Part shown: in pieces, positions 24,297 through 31,744 of the stretch
Position numbering within the stretch: position 1 is the stretch's first letter
Layout: each line of letters starts with the position of its first letter
Assembly: GCA_028686145.1 (NCBI GenBank)
Contig: JAQUCQ010000003.1
Span: 1,020-35,500 of the forward strand
From: Desulfuromonadaceae bacterium
Lineage (GTDB): Bacteria > Desulfobacterota > Desulfuromonadia > Geobacterales > Pseudopelobacteraceae
DNA: 34,481 nt
Direction: 5' to 3'
Position numbers and translations under genes: made by a program
Notes under the pieces: model-generated
What the model saw: the letters and a program-made list of their open reading frames with translations, nothing else
The model's database searches: none
What the model was told of the DNA's origin: nothing

Positions 24297-24419
24297 ATGA
24301 ATAATGGATTTTTTAAAGAACGTCATTTAGGGGAACTGCGAAGCAAATCAAAGTCAAGAGGTGTAGCCGGAATTAGCAGGATAGAATTTCCCGTCATTAC
24401 GGGGGCAGTAAAACAATGA
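24297..24419 (+). CDS. 40-aa leader protein coupled to the replication helicase
   Basis: A 40-aa basic ORF (MNNGFFKERHLGELRSKSKS...) with GAGGA 9 nt before its ATG. Its TGA overlaps the ATG of repA (ATGA at 24416-24419), a tight translational coupling. In RSF1010 a small repressor gene precedes repA in the same operon, so this could be a copy-number regulator; the sequence gives no recognisable DNA-binding fold. It may also serve only to deliver ribosomes to repA. Confidence 0.55.
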   Translation: MNNGFFKERHLGELRSKSKSRGVAGISRIEFPVITGAVKQ

Positions 24420-25402
24420 AGGCATCAGAATTAGCAAAGAAGCGTCAGCAATCTTACAAGGAAGAAAAACTGGCACCACCACCTAAAATCTTTTTACCGG
24501 GTGAAGCAGAAGGGACACCAATCTTTTTAAAGCAGAGGAAGCACCGTTTAACAATTATCGGTGGAATGCCGGGAGCAGGCAAAACCGCATACACAACAAT
24601 TCAGACGGCTCTTTCACTGTCAGAACAGGGGTTCATTGTCCTTATTTGCACCTATGAAATGCATGAAGACGCAATTATTGACCGTCTTTGGTCAAATGGT
24701 CATGAGATACCATGTAATGATATTGACGATTACAAACTAACTGATATCGAGCTTGACGAGCTGGCTGCAGACAGTCGTTTGAACTGTATCTTTATCACCA
24801 CTCCTCGCACAGTTTCAGACGTTCACAAATACATCAATGAAAACATTTATGCAGACCCTGACCTGTACGACACAAAAAAGCCGGAGGTCGTAATAATTTG
24901 GGACTATTTACAGCGTATCCCTTTCCATTCAGAGCTTTCAGCTGCAAAAGACCGTGTTTCTGCCAATCTACAAGATATCCTTTCAATCAATAACACCCTT
25001 GACGTTCATAGTATTGTTCTGGCGTCTCTGAACCGCGAAGGCTATCACTTAACGAGCATGGAAGCCTTTAAGGAAGCAGGAGACATTGAGTCAGATACCG
25101 ATATGGCTGTGATAATGCGACTTGGATATCAAAAAGAAGGAAACTGGGTACCAGTTCCAAAGGAATTGTTAAATCAGGCAAGAAAAAACAAGCAAGTAAA
25201 CATTATATTCTCAATGGTTAAAAATCGCCACGGTGCAGAAGTTGAATATGTGATGGGTTTTGACAAAACAGTGCAAAAATTCAGACCTGAAACTTATGAT
25301 ACAGTTTTGATTGATGCAACAGATATATACAAAAAATCCAAGAAAGCTGAGGTGATAAAAAATAATAACAACGGGAAGGTGGTGAATAAAAATGGAAAAT
25401 AA
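24416..25402 (+). CDS. repA: RSF1010 RepA-like replicative helicase
   Basis: A 328-aa RecA-fold hexameric helicase. Walker A is IIGGMPGAGKTAYTTIQTAL (near residues 43-62) and Walker B is EVVIIWDYLQRIPF (near 160-173); a later SLNREGY and SDTDMAVIMRLGYQ fit the DnaB/RepA core. Its length is close to that of IncQ RepA (about 280) and far below DnaB. It overlaps the preceding small ORF by 4 bp and repC by 11 bp, giving the IncQ-like gene order. It would unwind the origin after RepC binds the iterons. No RepB-type primase is visible in the window. Confidence 0.8.
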   Translation: MKASELAKKRQQSYKEEKLAPPPKIFLPGEAEGTPIFLKQRKHRLTIIGGMPGAGKTAYTTIQTALSLSEQGFIVLICTYEMHEDAIIDRLWSNGHEIPCNDIDDYKLTDIELDELAADSRLNCIFITTPRTVSDVHKYINENIYADPDLYDTKKPEVVIIWDYLQRIPFHSELSAAKDRVSANLQDILSINNTLDVHSIVLASLNREGYHLTSMEAFKEAGDIESDTDMAVIMRLGYQKEGNWVPVPKELLNQARKNKQVNIIFSMVKNRHGAEVEYVMGFDKTVQKFRPETYDTVLIDATDIYKKSKKAEVIKNNNNGKVVNKNGK

Positions 25403-26222
25403 TAATCAATTAGAACCATTTGACATAAATCAACTGTATTTAACAGGCGCACATCCAACAAGCACAGTATCACAAAGTAGATTACCCGCATTCAGCGGTG
25501 TAAAAAAGTCAAATTCAAATAAAGTTGAATTGATAATAATAGAAAATAGCTATGGAACATTGACTTATGAAAAATGCCGTCTAACTCAAAGACACAGAGA
25601 TATTCTTGACTGGATTTTTTCATTTTATCGTGAAGCAGAACAAAATGGAGACGGTTCAGTTACGTATTCATTTAATCCGTATGCCATGCTTAAAGATTTT
25701 GGACATGTAAAACCCGATATCGAAAATTTAAGAACATGGATAAAAGAATTGAGAACAGCTTCAATAACTGTTGAAACCAAGAAATTCAAAATTGAAACGT
25801 CAATTATAACTGAACATGGTTATAACAAAATGAATAATGGTCGAACAACTAAGTTTGGCGACGGTCATTTATATCAAATTACTATTTCACGTCGTTTTAT
25901 GCAATTTTTTGAAAACGATTTACATATTTTTTACAACAAACTATTGCCTGACATCTTAAAAATTAAATCCGCTGAAGTTAGAGCAATTGTAAGATTCTTA
26001 ATTACACAGAAAAAAATAACGAAGAAACTTGAAGAGTTGCTTTATTTTCTGGACGTTATCAATAACGGGCAAGACAAATCAAACAGATATAAAACAATAA
26101 GGCTGGTCAGGAATCTTTTGCAGTCAAGTGATATAACTAAAAAAATCGGAATATCAATTGATAAGAATGATATCGTCTCATACGTTCAACATGAATTTGT
26201 GTATTTCAAAAACCCTGCATAA
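25392..26222 (+). CDS. repC: RSF1010 RepC-like iteron-binding replication initiator
   Basis: A 276-aa protein, the same size class as RepC of IncQ plasmids. It has two winged-helix-like halves: LTQRHRDILDWIFSFYREAE and later YQITISRRFMQFFENDLHIF, AEVRAIVRFLITQKK. It overlaps repA and lies 47 bp upstream of four 21-22-bp iterons, the usual arrangement. It would bind the iterons and open the origin. The C-terminal region is AT-rich and codon use differs from the transfer genes, which suggests the replicon has its own history. Confidence 0.7.
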   Translation: MENNNQLEPFDINQLYLTGAHPTSTVSQSRLPAFSGVKKSNSNKVELIIIENSYGTLTYEKCRLTQRHRDILDWIFSFYREAEQNGDGSVTYSFNPYAMLKDFGHVKPDIENLRTWIKELRTASITVETKKFKIETSIITEHGYNKMNNGRTTKFGDGHLYQITISRRFMQFFENDLHIFYNKLLPDILKIKSAEVRAIVRFLITQKKITKKLEELLYFLDVINNGQDKSNRYKTIRLVRNLLQSSDITKKIGISIDKNDIVSYVQHEFVYFKNPA

Positions 26223-26269
26223 CATGAACTATGTGCACAAAAAACCACTTAAACCCGCATAGAATGAGG

Positions 26270-26355
26270 GAGTGGTAGAAAAGGCGTCGGTGAGTGGTAG
26301 AAAAGGCGTCGGGAGTGGTAGAAAAGGCGTCGGCGAGTGGTAGAAAAGGCGTCGG
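26270..26355. repeat. Four iterons of the plasmid origin
   Basis: Four direct repeats, each starting GAGTGGTAGAAAAGGCGTCG, begin at 26270, 26292, 26313 and 26335 (spacing 22, 21, 22). All four copies are identical over 21 bases. Close spacing at about two helical turns lets initiator molecules bind on one face. Their place just after repC marks oriV. Confidence 0.9.
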
Positions 26356-26356
26356 T

Positions 26357-26437
26357 CCTTAGAGCATTATAGAACTTATTTAGTTCTATAAGGATACACC
26401 AGAAGACGGCATAGGGTTTGCCCCTATCCCGCCTTCT
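26357..26437. other. Two hairpins next to the iterons, candidate ssi or terminator
   Basis: TTATAGAAC (26367-26375), loop TTATTTA, GTTCTATAA (26383-26391) is a perfect 9-bp stem, extended by CCTT/AAGG. A second, imperfect one spans 26401-26437 (AGAAG/CTTCT outside, ATAGGG/CCCTAT inside) and ends in TTT. In IncQ origins, hairpins beside the iterons are single-strand initiation sites for the primase. The second could equally terminate a transcript. Confidence 0.5.
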
Positions 26438-27132
26438 TTACTTTAATCCTATTATTCTGTTTTTATCAGAAACCTGATTAAAAGCATATTAAAGATAAAA
26501 GCAGAATCAAAAACCAAAAAAAAATTGGCATCGCAAGGAAAAACTCTTTAAGGAAAAGCAACCTGATAATCTAAATCATGCAAAACCCCAAATGGAGAAC
26601 CAATATATATAAGGAGCATAAGACATTGTGGCGGCGGCCGGGCCGCTGCCGAAGACTTACAATTATTTCCCTCTTGCGATGCTAAGGACTTTATCTTGTA
26701 TGGTTGCGTCAGCCGGACCATGTCCCGCTTACACATAAAGGCTTTTATCGTTTGCAATTGATTTGTTCCTTGCGCCGTTAAAAGATTTCCCTTGCGAGGC
26801 TGATTTGTGCTTTTAATTTTAGTTCTTATGTCTTCAATTGGAGAGGAATCCTTTTGACAGTCATAATTCTCTAACTTCTCTAAATCATGGACACTTATTA
26901 GCACCACAGAAGCTTTTTTAAATACAAATCCATATCAAGACAAGCCTAAACCATGCTGGCGTTCCCCTACGGGGCATTCTGGCGGTCTTTGACCCAAGCC
27001 TAGAGTCTTGTTCCGTCCGGACGCCGGTCATTAACGCAAAACGCTAAAAGGGGGTATGTCTTACCCCCTTTACAATCCCCCGCAACCGGCAGACTTGCTT
27101 AATTCATTCCTTCTTTCCACCTGTTTCAGTTC
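26438..27132. other. Gene-free origin-proximal region with repeated TTCCyTTGCG motif
   Basis: About 700 bp without a convincing gene. A motif near TTCC(C)(TC)TTGCGAGGC occurs four times: 26527-26539 (reverse orientation), 26666-26682, 26766-26776 and 26786-26800. CTAAATCATG occurs at 26571 and 26880. GC-rich palindromes include GCGGCCGGGCCGC (near 26632-26645), CGTCCGGACG (about 27014-27023), and AAAGGGGGTA/TACCCCCTTT (27047-27071). The repeats suggest further protein-binding or priming sites belonging to the origin. Confidence 0.5.
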
Positions 27133-27394
27133 ACGCCAATCAACTTCATTTTGCCAATAATTTTCCGGTTCCCCCAATTTCTTAACAGAAATCGGCACCC
27201 CCTGAAAATTACCGCTTTGCTTTGTCAGACATTCGTTGAACGCCTACCGGCTTTGTCATTCCTGCTCCTGCTTCCATTCAGTCAATCACGCACTGCGTCC
27301 AGATACTCAGCTTAGTTTTTGCGTGTGCCAGGTGTCCCTCCCCAGTTGAGTTTCCATCACCCCCGTTGCCGAGTGAGGGGTGACGGAAACTCAA
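27133..27394 (+). promoter_or_regulatory. Structured leader element, copy B (before radC)
   Basis: Second copy: ACGCCAAT (27133); CGGTTC (27166) with GTTC pairing GAAC (27238-27241); hairpin TTTCT/AGAAA (27178-27191); CGGCACCCCC (27193); AAAATTACC (27205); TTTGTCAG (27221); hairpin GCC/GGC (27242-27251); TTTGTCATT; terminal hairpin TTGAGTTTCC..CACCCC (27346-27363) with GGGGTG..GGAAACTCAA (27377-27394), 16 pairs. The ribosome site GGAGGAACA and ATG follow the hairpin directly, as in copy C. Confidence 0.65.
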
Positions 27395-27414
27395 CAAACA
27401 TGGAGGAACACAAA

Positions 27415-27960
27415 ATGAAAAATTCGCACACACCAAAACATAACGAAGTTGAGCCGAAGGGTTCAGAAAATCTAACAAACATGGTTAAGGAGACTACGAC
27501 AATGACACAGCAATCATTTACCACCACCCCCGTTTACAATATCCAGATGGTGAAGGAAAAAACCCTGCTTTACAACGGCAACCGCCTGACCGCACCGGAA
27601 CAAGCAGCTGCCGCCTTTTGTGCATTGGTTGGCGACCCAGACCGTGAGTATTTCGTTGCCCTCTTGTTGGACGGTAAGAACAAGATAACTGGCATTTATC
27701 AGGTATCACAAGGCTCCCTCAATCAGTCCATTGTGCATCCACGGGAAACCTTTAAAGCCGCCATCCTCGCAAATTCCGCCGCCATTATCCTCGCCCATAA
27801 TCACCCCTCCGGCGACCTTGCCCCCAGTCGTGAGGATATCGAAATCACCCGCAGATTGAAGGAAGCTGGCGACCTTCTTGGTATTAGAGTTCTTGACCAT
27901 GTAATTATTGACACTGAAACCCAGAATTACAAATCATTTACGGAAAGCGGTTTGATATGA
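27415..27960 (+). CDS. radC: RadC-family JAB/JAMM protein
   Basis: The ATG at 27415 follows GGAGGAACA directly after the leader element. The 181-aa product is shorter than chromosomal RadC and lacks the N-terminal helix-hairpin-helix, as usual for mobile-element copies. The JAMM core is AHNHPSGDLAPSREDIEITR (HxHPSGDxxPSxxD), with an upstream Glu in HPRETFKAAI. Two further in-frame ATGs (27481, and 27502 after AAGGAG) could give shorter forms. The biochemical role of plasmid RadC is unsettled; its place beside antirestriction genes suggests defence evasion or DNA processing. Confidence 0.85.
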   Translation: MKNSHTPKHNEVEPKGSENLTNMVKETTTMTQQSFTTTPVYNIQMVKEKTLLYNGNRLTAPEQAAAAFCALVGDPDREYFVALLLDGKNKITGIYQVSQGSLNQSIVHPRETFKAAILANSAAIILAHNHPSGDLAPSREDIEITRRLKEAGDLLGIRVLDHVIIDTETQNYKSFTESGLI

Positions 27961-27979
27961 AGACAACCCACCAGCTGAC

Positions 27980-28064
27980 AACCCCCTACGCCTGCGGAGG
28001 TGTAGGGGGTTCAAGACGGTAAGATAACAGGCGGAGCGCCCATTTTTAAAAAGCTTACTGGTAA
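27980..28064 (+). promoter_or_regulatory. Hairpin and operator before the DUF4942 gene
   Basis: AACCCCCTAC (27980-27989) pairs perfectly with GTAGGGGGTT (28002-28011), without a T-run. A TTACTGGTAA site of the recurring operator family lies at 28055-28064, about 60 bp before the DUF4942 start. The stable hairpin resembles the one after ardC (22899) in position and strength. Confidence 0.5.
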
Positions 28065-28122
28065 ACATATTGGCGAACTACCCAAAAACTACAAAACAAC
28101 TAAACTTTAAGGAGATTTTACC

Positions 28123-28914
28123 ATGTTCAACACAACCGACATCGCCATCAGAGACAACCTCGCCGCCATGATAAGCACATACAACCGAGCTCTGGCGGAG
28201 ATTGAAGACGCTTACTCCATTCTGGAACAAGCCCAGAACAAGCTCCGTAAAGCCTTTATTGACGGGAAGGGATACAGTTTTAACGTAATTGACCGGAATA
28301 ATTATTCTGATGTTGGCACAGCAGCCAGCGACAAAATAAAGGGACAAATCCAGAAATCAGCGTGGTCTCATGTGATTGAAAGGATGTCTCTCCGCCGTAT
28401 GCTATCAATCAAGCGCAGGGACGAGCTGGACAAGCAGATTGATAAAGGTGAGCTGCCTGAACTTACCATTGAAAACGTTGTTGCCTTATTCACTACCTCC
28501 GCCGAAAACGTGAATACCTACTTAACAGAAGCCGTGCATGAAGTTTTTGAGTTCTTGCGCCCCCACGGAAGCAAGCACAAAACAAACACTGAATTTGAAC
28601 TCGGTAAGAAAGTGGTTTTGACTTGGATGGTTCAGGAGGGATATGGAAAAAAGCCTTTTCGTGTAAATTATCACAGGGAAAAATACCTGACCGCTTTGGA
28701 TAACGTTTTTGCCATGATTGACGGCAAGCCCCCAATTAAAACCTATCACGGCGAACTATATGATTCTATCTGCGATACAGAAGACGGAATCGGCAAAACC
28801 CAATATTTCAAATTCCGCTGCTTCAAAAATGGCAATTTGCATCTGGAATTCTTGCGCCCTGACTTGGTTGAGCGCCTGAATGCAGTAGCAGGAGGAAACA
28901 GGCTGAAAAAGTAA
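28123..28914 (+). CDS. DUF4942-family plasmid protein
   Basis: A 263-aa protein; AAGGAG lies 8 nt before the ATG. Its central and C-terminal parts (VIERMSLRRMLSIKRRDELD, LFTTSAENVNTYLTEAVHEV, YFKFRCFKNGNLHLEFLRPD) match the DUF4942 pattern as I recall it from plasmids and phages. Function is not established; some members are fused to methyltransferase-like domains, but none is present here. Operators lie on both sides. It sits in the establishment region with RadC. Confidence 0.7.
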   Translation: MFNTTDIAIRDNLAAMISTYNRALAEIEDAYSILEQAQNKLRKAFIDGKGYSFNVIDRNNYSDVGTAASDKIKGQIQKSAWSHVIERMSLRRMLSIKRRDELDKQIDKGELPELTIENVVALFTTSAENVNTYLTEAVHEVFEFLRPHGSKHKTNTEFELGKKVVLTWMVQEGYGKKPFRVNYHREKYLTALDNVFAMIDGKPPIKTYHGELYDSICDTEDGIGKTQYFKFRCFKNGNLHLEFLRPDLVERLNAVAGGNRLKK

Positions 28915-28967
28915 TACATATTACCAGTATTACCGGATAATACAGAAGCCCTAGAAATGGGGCTTTT
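28911..28967 (+). terminator. Operator array and terminator after DUF4942
   Basis: GTAATACATATTACCAG then TATTACCGGATAATAC (28911-28943) form two overlapping sites of the recurring palindrome, followed by AAGCCC (28946-28951), loop TAGAAAT, GGGCTT and a TTTT run (to 28967). The same operator-then-terminator order is seen after the partition operon. Confidence 0.65.
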
Positions 28968-29023
28968 GTTGTCAAAATACAAAATCTGAAACCGCCGCTC
29001 CGTGCCAGTCGTGGCGGCAAGTA

Positions 29024-29054
29024 TAAAAAAAGCCCCGGAATTTCTTCCGGGGCT
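29024..29054. terminator. Terminator of the AcrVA2-like gene
   Basis: AGCCCCGGAA (29031-29040), loop TTTC, TTCCGGGGCT (29045-29054), a perfect 10-bp stem. The A-run at 29025-29030 becomes a T-run on the minus strand, so it ends transcription of the minus-strand gene just to the right. Confidence 0.85.
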
Positions 29055-29068
29055 ACTTGCTTAATTAC

Positions 29069-30088
29069 TTATGCAGCCAGCATAGCATCTTCATAGTTAT
29101 CTGCAAACCGTGGTTCTTTGTAAATAACCTCATTGACGAATTGAGCTGGCAACCATTGAGCAACTAACTCCCTATGCTTACTATCTCGGGGACCATGCCA
29201 ATAGTGGTTCCAGTGAGCACGCCTTACATGGGAGCGCCTGCCATTGAAGTTTGTACTTCTCTTTCCAGCCCCATTCATTCGATAATGTCTAACTTTCTCT
29301 CCGGTTTCAACCCCTATAAGCCAATACGTCGGTTTAGCTGGTGGAAAAAGCCTGTCGCCGTGCCGTGTTGACGTTACATCAATGTATCTATTCGGACGTT
29401 TTCGAGAGTTTGATACATTATTGATTTCTGGCTGTTCAGAGCACAAGTAATATATTGCTGACAGCATGTGCTGAATATGGGTAGGGTAATCTCTTAAATT
29501 TATGAAAGCATCCGGTGATATTCGCTCCATGCAATCTTTTACCCCATCATCAGACAACAAAAGAATGGAAATGTTCAATACGCCGGATTCATTTTGTATC
29601 TGAGTTACCCAAAATCCATCAAAAGAAGCGTTATCAATAATCAAATATGGCATTTTTATATATAAGCTTAACTCTGGCAACTTTTTGAAAGCGTCCATTG
29701 GAATTTTCTTCGGTATAGATTCTAAAAACATTTCTGCAAAATCAGCATCAAAACTATAAATGCTTTGTTTGTATCTCCAGGTACAAAGTGCGATTAATTT
29801 AGACAAATCCTTATACCTTTTTATGGGGTCAGCACACATCCATACTCGTGTACTTGAAAACTTTGAAAAAACGTTTAACCAGTCATAATCAGTAAGAAAG
29901 TAAAATGAATGCCTACTTATATTTATATCTCTAACTTCCCAATATTTTTCTTCAATTTCTCTCCAAATTCCCGGCATGCTTCTGGAAATTTCATTCACAG
30001 CGTCCAACGGAATTTTACTTGAAATGCCATTATCAATTTTCTTAGCCTGACCATTACTTATTTTTGAAAACATATTAACCTCGTACAT
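29069..30088 (-). CDS. AcrVA2-like protein (possible anti-CRISPR)
   Basis: A 339-aa soluble protein. The C-terminal third holds KPTYWLIGVETGEKVRHYRM, RSHVRRAHWNHYWHGPRDSK and VAQWLPAQFVNEV. The (R)RAHWxxYWxGPR...W.P...VN pattern matches, as I recall it, AcrVA2, a Cas12a inhibitor, and its many plasmid and phage relatives; the length also fits. Whether this one acts on a CRISPR system cannot be read from sequence. A start at 30073 (MFSKISNG), with GAGG 5 nt upstream, is as good as 30088. It lies opposite in strand to its neighbours, among antirestriction genes. Confidence 0.5.
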   Translation of the reverse strand: MYEVNMFSKISNGQAKKIDNGISSKIPLDAVNEISRSMPGIWREIEEKYWEVRDINISRHSFYFLTDYDWLNVFSKFSSTRVWMCADPIKRYKDLSKLIALCTWRYKQSIYSFDADFAEMFLESIPKKIPMDAFKKLPELSLYIKMPYLIIDNASFDGFWVTQIQNESGVLNISILLLSDDGVKDCMERISPDAFINLRDYPTHIQHMLSAIYYLCSEQPEINNVSNSRKRPNRYIDVTSTRHGDRLFPPAKPTYWLIGVETGEKVRHYRMNGAGKRSTNFNGRRSHVRRAHWNHYWHGPRDSKHRELVAQWLPAQFVNEVIYKEPRFADNYEDAMLAA

Positions 30089-30622
30089 ATTTGAAACCTG
30101 CTACTTTTTATACAGCTGCCGCTCGTGCCCGATTAGTTTTACAGATAGACGTTTATGTCTTAATCACCCCCTTTCGTATTTTTCGTATTCAGTTGCCAAA
30201 GACCGGCTTTAAAAAAGTGCTTGCTTTTTCTTTTTCGATTGTGTTATTGTTAAAAGATAAACGTAATCTACCATATATATGCAAAAATGTCAAGAAAATT
30301 ATGAAATTTCCTTGAAAAATCCCCCTTTTTGACAGGATTTACCCCTCCCTAAAACGTAAAACAATAATCATATCAGATATTTATAAGGCACACTGAGAAT
30401 TACGCGTTTTAAAGCGTTTTTAGCGCCAAGTCTAAGCCTTGACCACCCTTTAAAATAAAAAAGCCCTTCACTACACGGTTTCATTATGCACGCTTCATTA
30501 CACCGTAAAGTTTCGGGCTAATTGTGGCTCCACGCTACCTTCTTTAAGCTTATAGCGTAGAGCCAATATATACGCAAAATCGCTTGTTTAGCTGCAACCA
30601 CTTCAAATTTCCGTTTCGTGGC
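30089..30622. other. Gene-free region with two extended hairpins
   Basis: About 530 bp with no convincing gene. AGCCC (30462) pairs with GGGCT (30515), and inside it ACGGT (30475) with ACCGT (30502). GGCTC-c-ACGCTA (30526-30537) pairs with TAGCGT-a-GAGCC (30553-30564), 11 pairs. The part nearest 30100-30300 should hold the promoter of the minus-strand gene. A direct neighbour of leader copy C. Confidence 0.5.
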
Positions 30623-30889
30623 ACGCCAATATCCTTCACGCCTTCTACTATTTTTTCGGTATCCCCCATTCTTCCGCACGCCGTTTGTGCAGAACGGCTC
30701 CCCCTAAAAAATATCATTGCATTGTATTGACGCTTGGATATCGCCTACGGCTTTGGCATTTCTTCATGGAAACTTTCGGGGTCTTGCTTCACTGCGCCGG
30801 AACCATGTTCTTAGTTGTGTATGTGCCAAGTTCCTCTCCACCTGTTTTCCTTTTGCGCCTCCGGTCTGGGCGAGAGGCGAAAAGGAAAC
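30623..30889 (+). promoter_or_regulatory. Structured leader element, copy C (before the DUF6573 operon)
   Basis: Third copy: ACGCCAAT (30623); CGGTATCC (30657-30664) pairing with GGATATCG (30736-30743), eight pairs with one G-T; hairpin GCCGTT/AACGGC (30680-30698); CGGCTCCCCC (30695); hairpin GCC/GGC (30743-30751); TTTGGCATT; terminal hairpin GTTTTCCTTTTGCGCCTC (30844-30861) with GAGGCG.AAAAGGAAAC (30874-30889). The sequence of the arms differs strongly from copies A and B, yet pairs. GGAGGAACATAAAATG follows, as in copy B. Confidence 0.65.
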
Positions 30890-30912
30890 TCAGGAAACAG
30901 GAGGAACATAAA

Positions 30913-31362
30913 ATGACCGCACATACCACAACAACACAAAAGGCACAGGCTGAGATGGCTCAAGAAAATCTTGGAAACAAGGTTTTCGCAGAAAGGTATT
31001 CAAGCATGGAAGACCTATTCGGGGCACCGATTTACACCTATACCCGCAAACAGGCTGTTGAAGACGGCGTTCTTGTTAATTTGGGACGTATTGCACGAGA
31101 ATACTATAAATACCCCGTTTGTGTAACCGCATCAGTCTGGGCGGAAATCATGGAGGGGGCAACACACCCAGCGCACGAAATATCTGCAATTGTCCGTGAT
31201 GTACTTTGGATGTCTCAAAAAGGTATCAGCCAGCGGATTGACGAAACACAGCACTTGTTTAAAGTTGTTATTGCCGACCGTACCCACGAATACAAGGCTA
31301 TGTGCCACCCCGGCGACAACATGGAACCCGTGATTACCATTTTACAGGCAAACGAAGATTAA
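30913..31362 (+). CDS. DUF6573-family plasmid protein
   Basis: The ATG at 30913 is chosen because GGAGGAACA lies just before it; the longer frame upstream only runs through the leader element. The 149-aa protein has EDLFGAPIYTYTRKQAVEDG then VLVNLGRIAREYYKYPVCVT and a late VVIADRTHEYKAMCHPGDN, the pattern of DUF6573 as I recall it. Function unknown; members are common in conjugative elements next to antirestriction genes. Confidence 0.7.
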   Translation: MTAHTTTTQKAQAEMAQENLGNKVFAERYSSMEDLFGAPIYTYTRKQAVEDGVLVNLGRIAREYYKYPVCVTASVWAEIMEGATHPAHEISAIVRDVLWMSQKGISQRIDETQHLFKVVIADRTHEYKAMCHPGDNMEPVITILQANED

Positions 31363-31429
31363 GCATCTGATTTAACTGGACTCATTACGATTAAACAGCT
31401 ACTGACTAACAAAATAGGAGAAACAAGAC

Positions 31430-31744
31430 ATGCAAAAATTACAGAACACTATTGACGAACGCATCCTCCCCTTGATTTACCAGAACGACCGCTGCCTCAG
31501 CAGTTATGCCGCCGAAAAGGTACAAAAAATGGTAGACGTGTTAAAAGACGCTGAACGTTGCCAGCAGTGGGGAGAAATGGAGTTTTGCTTGTCAAACCTT
31601 GCAATTATCCGCAAATTGATAACCGACTTGATTGAGGTAATTACACCGTTCAATGAGGCTTTCAGGTCCGCCCTGCTTGCAGCATATACGGCAGTTGATG
31701 ATAAAATGTGTGCAGTTCTGGACGACATGAAAGGAGCAAAATAA
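31430..31744 (+). CDS. Small helical plasmid protein, paralog 1
   Basis: A 104-aa all-helical protein with AGGAG before its ATG. The core VDVLKDAERCQQWGEMEFCL then SNLAIIRKLITDLIEV aligns with RLALLNARDCKQAGDTEWFA then INSMIALKLTEDLMAF of the next gene, so the two are diverged duplicates. Its stop overlaps the next start (TAATG). Function unknown. Confidence 0.65.
   Translation: MQKLQNTIDERILPLIYQNDRCLSSYAAEKVQKMVDVLKDAERCQQWGEMEFCLSNLAIIRKLITDLIEVITPFNEAFRSALLAAYTAVDDKMCAVLDDMKGAK

Noticed and set aside
26270..26355. Possible CRISPR array
   Set aside because: Repeats are only 21 bp with 0-1 bp between them, so there are no spacers; position after repC makes them iterons.
26548..26907. 119-aa minus-strand ORF in the origin-proximal region
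   Set aside because: No recognisable domain, no convincing ribosome site, and it runs across GC-rich palindromes and the TTCCyTTGCG repeats. More likely chance.
30091..30315. 74-aa plus-strand ORF opposite the AcrVA2-like promoter
   Set aside because: No ribosome site and low-complexity composition; it overlaps the likely promoter of the minus-strand gene.
30685..30912. Long upstream extension of the DUF6573 frame
   Set aside because: It reads through the conserved hairpins of leader copy C, and a strong ribosome site marks ATG 30913 as the start. The same holds for radC (27319) and the 80-aa gene (21677).
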